From Candidatus Muproteobacteria bacterium RIFCSPHIGHO2_01_FULL_65_16 (GTDB taxonomy: Bacteria; Pseudomonadota; Gammaproteobacteria; Acidiferrobacterales; Sulfurifustaceae), in the NCBI GenBank assembly GCA_001785175.1, contig MFSY01000055.1, positions 1 to 8,224 on the forward strand: 8,224 bases of DNA, given 5' to 3'. Positions 6,579 through 8,224 of the stretch are shown here, in pieces. The notes under the pieces are model-generated. The model was not told the origin of the DNA and ran no database searches. It worked only from the letters and a program-made list of their open reading frames with translations. Position 1 is the stretch's first letter. Each line of letters starts with the position of its first letter. A program made the position numbers and the translations under genes.

Positions 6579-6594
6579 TGGCATATTTCATGCA
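6579..6594 (+). promoter_or_regulatory. Sigma-54 (-24/-12) promoter of glnA
   Basis: TGGCAT-ATTTC-ATGCA fits the sigma-54 consensus TGGCAY-N5-TTGCA with one mismatch; the invariant GG and GC have the correct spacing. The start would be near 6605, leaving a leader of about 64 nt. Together with the two upstream NtrC-like sites, this indicates induction under nitrogen limitation through phosphorylated NtrC. Confidence 0.82.
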
Positions 6595-6654
6595 AAATGT
6601 GGGGTCCGATTTTCGCGGTAAACCACCGCTTTCCATAAATACATACATTCCCGC

Positions 6655-6660
6655 AGGAGG
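6655..6660 (+). promoter_or_regulatory. Strong Shine-Dalgarno of glnA
   Basis: AGGAGG lies 8 nt before the ATG at 6669. It is the only textbook ribosome site in the window and fixes the glnA start. It fits a highly expressed enzyme. Confidence 0.9.
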
Positions 6661-6668
6661 AATTAAAG

Positions 6669-8078
6669 ATGTCCGCCGCCGATGTTTTAAAGACGATCAA
6701 AGACAAGAAGATCAAGTTCATAGATTTCCGGTTCACCGACACCAAGGGCAAGGAACAGCACGTGTCCGTGCCCTCGAGCACCATTGACGCCAGCACCTTC
6801 GAGGACGGCAAGATGTTCGACGGCTCCTCGATCGCCGGCTGGAAGGGCATCCAGGAGTCGGACATGATCCTGATGCCGGACGCGGGCACCGCGATCATGG
6901 ATCCGTTCATGGAAGAGCCGACCCTGATCCTGCGCTGCGACGTGATCGAGCCCAACACCATGCAGGGCTACGAGCGCGATCCGCGCTCGCTCGCCAAGCG
7001 CGCCGAGGCCTATCTCAAGAGCAGCGGCGTCGCCGACACCGCCTTCTTCGGCCCCGAGGCCGAGTTCTTCATTTTCGACGACGTGCGCTGGGGCGCCGAC
7101 ATCAGCGGCTGCTTCGCCAAGATTGACTCGGAAGAGGCCTCGTGGAACACCGAAAAGGTCTACGAGGGCGGCAATCTCGGCCATCGCCCGTCGGTCAAGG
7201 GCGGCTATTTCCCGGTGCCGCCGGTGGACTCGCAACAGGACATCCGCTCGGCCATGTGCCTGGCGATGATGGAGATGGGCCTGGAGATCGAGACCCACCA
7301 CCACGAGGTGGCGACCGCGGGCCAGAACGAGATCGGCATGAAGTTCAACAGCCTGGTGATGAAGGCCGACGAGCTGCAGATCTACAAGTACGTGGTGCAC
7401 AACGTCTCGCACTCCTACGGCAAGACCGCCACCTTCATGCCCAAGCCCCTGGTGGGCGACAACGGCTCCGGCATGCACGTGCATCAGTCGCTGGCGAAGG
7501 ACGGCAAGAACCTGTTCTCGGGCAACGAGTACGGCGGGCTGTCGCAGCTTGCGCTCTACTACATCGGCGGCATCATCAAGCACGCGCGCGCGCTCAACGC
7601 CATCACCAACTCGCTCACCAACAGCTACAAGCGTCTGGTGCCCGGCTTCGAGGCGCCGGTGATGCTGGCGTATTCGGCGCGCAACCGCTCGGCCTCGATC
7701 CGCATCCCGTACGTGTCGAGCCCCAAGGCGCGGCGCATCGAGGTGCGCTTCCCCGACGCCGGCAGCAACCCGTACTTCGCCTTCGCCGCCATGATGATGG
7801 CGGGCCTGGACGGCATCCAGAACAAGATCCATCCGGGCGAGCCCATGGACAAGGACCTGTACGACCTGCCGCCGGAGGAGGAGAAGAAGATTCCGAAGGT
7901 GTGTCATTCGCTCGACATGGCGCTCGACGCGCTCGACAAGGACCGCAGCTTCCTCAAGGCGGGCGGCGTGTTCACCGACGACGTGATTGACGCCTATATC
8001 GGGCTCAAGATGCAGGAAGTGACGCGCATGCGCATGACCACGCATCCGATCGAGTTCGACATGTACTACAGCGTCTAG
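6669..8078 (+). CDS. glnA: Glutamine synthetase type I (GSI-beta), adenylylation-regulated
   Basis: Cytoplasmic dodecameric enzyme that makes glutamine from glutamate, ammonia and ATP, the main entry of ammonia into metabolism. Its 469 residues equal the E. coli enzyme in length. Landmarks: DGSSIAGW (51-58), [11 protein letters not shown] (127-137) with metal-binding glutamates, the [17 protein letters not shown] stretch (210-226), [13 protein letters not shown] (263-275) with the metal-binding histidine, [13 protein letters not shown] (319-331), and [10 protein letters not shown] (338-347) with substrate-binding arginines. Tyr398 in DLYDLPPEE is the adenylylation site, so activity should be controlled by GlnE. 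Transcription control is visible upstream (NtrC-like sites and a sigma-54 promoter). A strong terminator 25 nt after the stop suggests a single-gene unit, not one joined to ntrB and ntrC. Confidence 0.99.
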   Translation: MSAADVLKTIKDKKIKFIDFRFTDTKGKEQHVSVPSSTIDASTFEDGKMFDGSSIAGWKGIQESDMILMPDAGTAIMDPFMEEPTLILRCDVIEPNTMQGYERDPRSLAKRAEAYLKSSGVADTAFFGPEAEFFIFDDVRWGADISGCFAKIDSEEASWNTEKVYEGGNLGHRPSVKGGYFPVPPVDSQQDIRSAMCLAMMEMGLEIETHHHEVATAGQNEIGMKFNSLVMKADELQIYKYVVHNVSHSYGKTATFMPKPLVGDNGSGMHVHQSLAKDGKNLFSGNEYGGLSQLALYYIGGIIKHARALNAITNSLTNSYKRLVPGFEAPVMLAYSARNRSASIRIPYVSSPKARRIEVRFPDAGSNPYFAFAAMMMAGLDGIQNKIHPGEPMDKDLYDLPPEEEKKIPKVCHSLDMALDALDKDRSFLKAGGVFTDDVIDAYIGLKMQEVTRMRMTTHPIEFDMYYSV

Positions 8079-8103
8079 GTGACGGCGCAAGCCCCACGAA
8101 CCG

Positions 8104-8134
8104 GAACGCCCCCGCCAGGGGGCGTTCTTTTTTT
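8104..8134 (+). terminator. Rho-independent terminator of glnA
   Basis: GAACGCCCCC (8104-8113), loop GCCA, GGGGGCGTTC (8118-8127), then seven T. It is a perfect 10-bp stem starting 25 nt after the glnA stop. Confidence 0.95.
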
Positions 8135-8149
8135 AGATGATTCTCACCG

Positions 8150-8171
8150 CAGAGGCGCGGAGACGCGGAGG
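8150..8171. repeat. Second copy of the dispersed 22-nt repeat
   Basis: These 22 nt are identical to 4982-5003. The left neighbours differ slightly (CG in place of CA before AGAGG) and the right flank diverges immediately. Only the left arm of the foldback is seen; the right arm may lie beyond the window, or the copy may be a solo arm. Confidence 0.85.
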
Positions 8172-8177
8172 AAAATA

Positions 8178-8224
8178 AGCTATCAGCTAAGTGAGCTATC
8201 AGCGATCAGCTAAATTAGCTATCA
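8178..8224. repeat. AGCTATCAGC-type short repeats running off the right edge
   Basis: AGCTATCAGC occurs at 8178-8187 and 8194-8203, a variant GATCAGC at 8204-8210, and a partial AGCTATCA at 8217-8224. The spacers are short and A/T-rich (TAAGTG, TAAATT). The unit contains AGCT and is near-palindromic in places. The array continues past the edge, so its extent and function are unknown. Confidence 0.7.

Noticed and set aside
6687..8090. Long minus-strand open frame opposite glnA
   Set aside because: Mirror frame of a certain glutamine synthetase gene; rich in His, Val, Arg and Ala, with no domain.
8178..8224. CRISPR array at the right edge
   Set aside because: Units are about 10 nt with spacers of only about 6 nt, far below CRISPR dimensions.

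Overview
The window reads as a stretch of chromosome from a high-GC proteobacterium, most likely a gammaproteobacterium. The signs are a monofunctional peptidoglycan glycosyltransferase (MtgA), a split alpha/beta glycyl-tRNA synthetase, a TusA sulfur carrier, and a type I glutamine synthetase that has the adenylylation tyrosine and sits behind NtrC-like sites and a sigma-54 promoter. The exact lineage cannot be fixed from this sequence alone.

Left part, minus strand (1-3256): mtgA (2408-3256), glyQ (1424-2323) and the first 473 codons of glyS (1-1420, running off the left edge). glyQ and glyS are 3 nt apart and must be co-transcribed. A candidate sigma-70 promoter lies between mtgA and glyQ. 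Centre left (3257-3886): a 630-nt divergent intergenic region with no convincing gene. It holds two sets of palindromes upstream of mtgA, an orphan rho-independent terminator on the plus strand, and a MITE-like element of about 168 bp built from five back-to-back hairpins with imperfect terminal inverted repeats.

Centre, plus strand (3887-6466): a PP-loop thiouridylase-like protein with a C-terminal region resembling NFACT-R, then tusA, then a cation diffusion facilitator (CDF) transporter. The PP-loop protein and TusA suggest a tRNA sulfur-transfer pair. A foldback repeat with terminator character separates them, whereas tusA and the transporter overlap by 4 nt. The transporter has a second region after its cytoplasmic domain that looks like a repeat of that domain.

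Right part (6467-8224): a compact nitrogen-control region (two NtrC-like sites, a perfect TATAAT inside the first, and a -24/-12 sigma-54 promoter) drives glnA (6669-8078). A strong terminator follows glnA. After it lie a second copy of the 22-nt repeat found before tusA and a run of AGCTATCAGC-type repeats reaching the window edge.

Most genes here are well-known housekeeping families. The points most worth following are the thiouridylase/TusA/CDF neighbourhood with its possible Fe-S cysteine set, the extended CDF protein, and the repeat elements.
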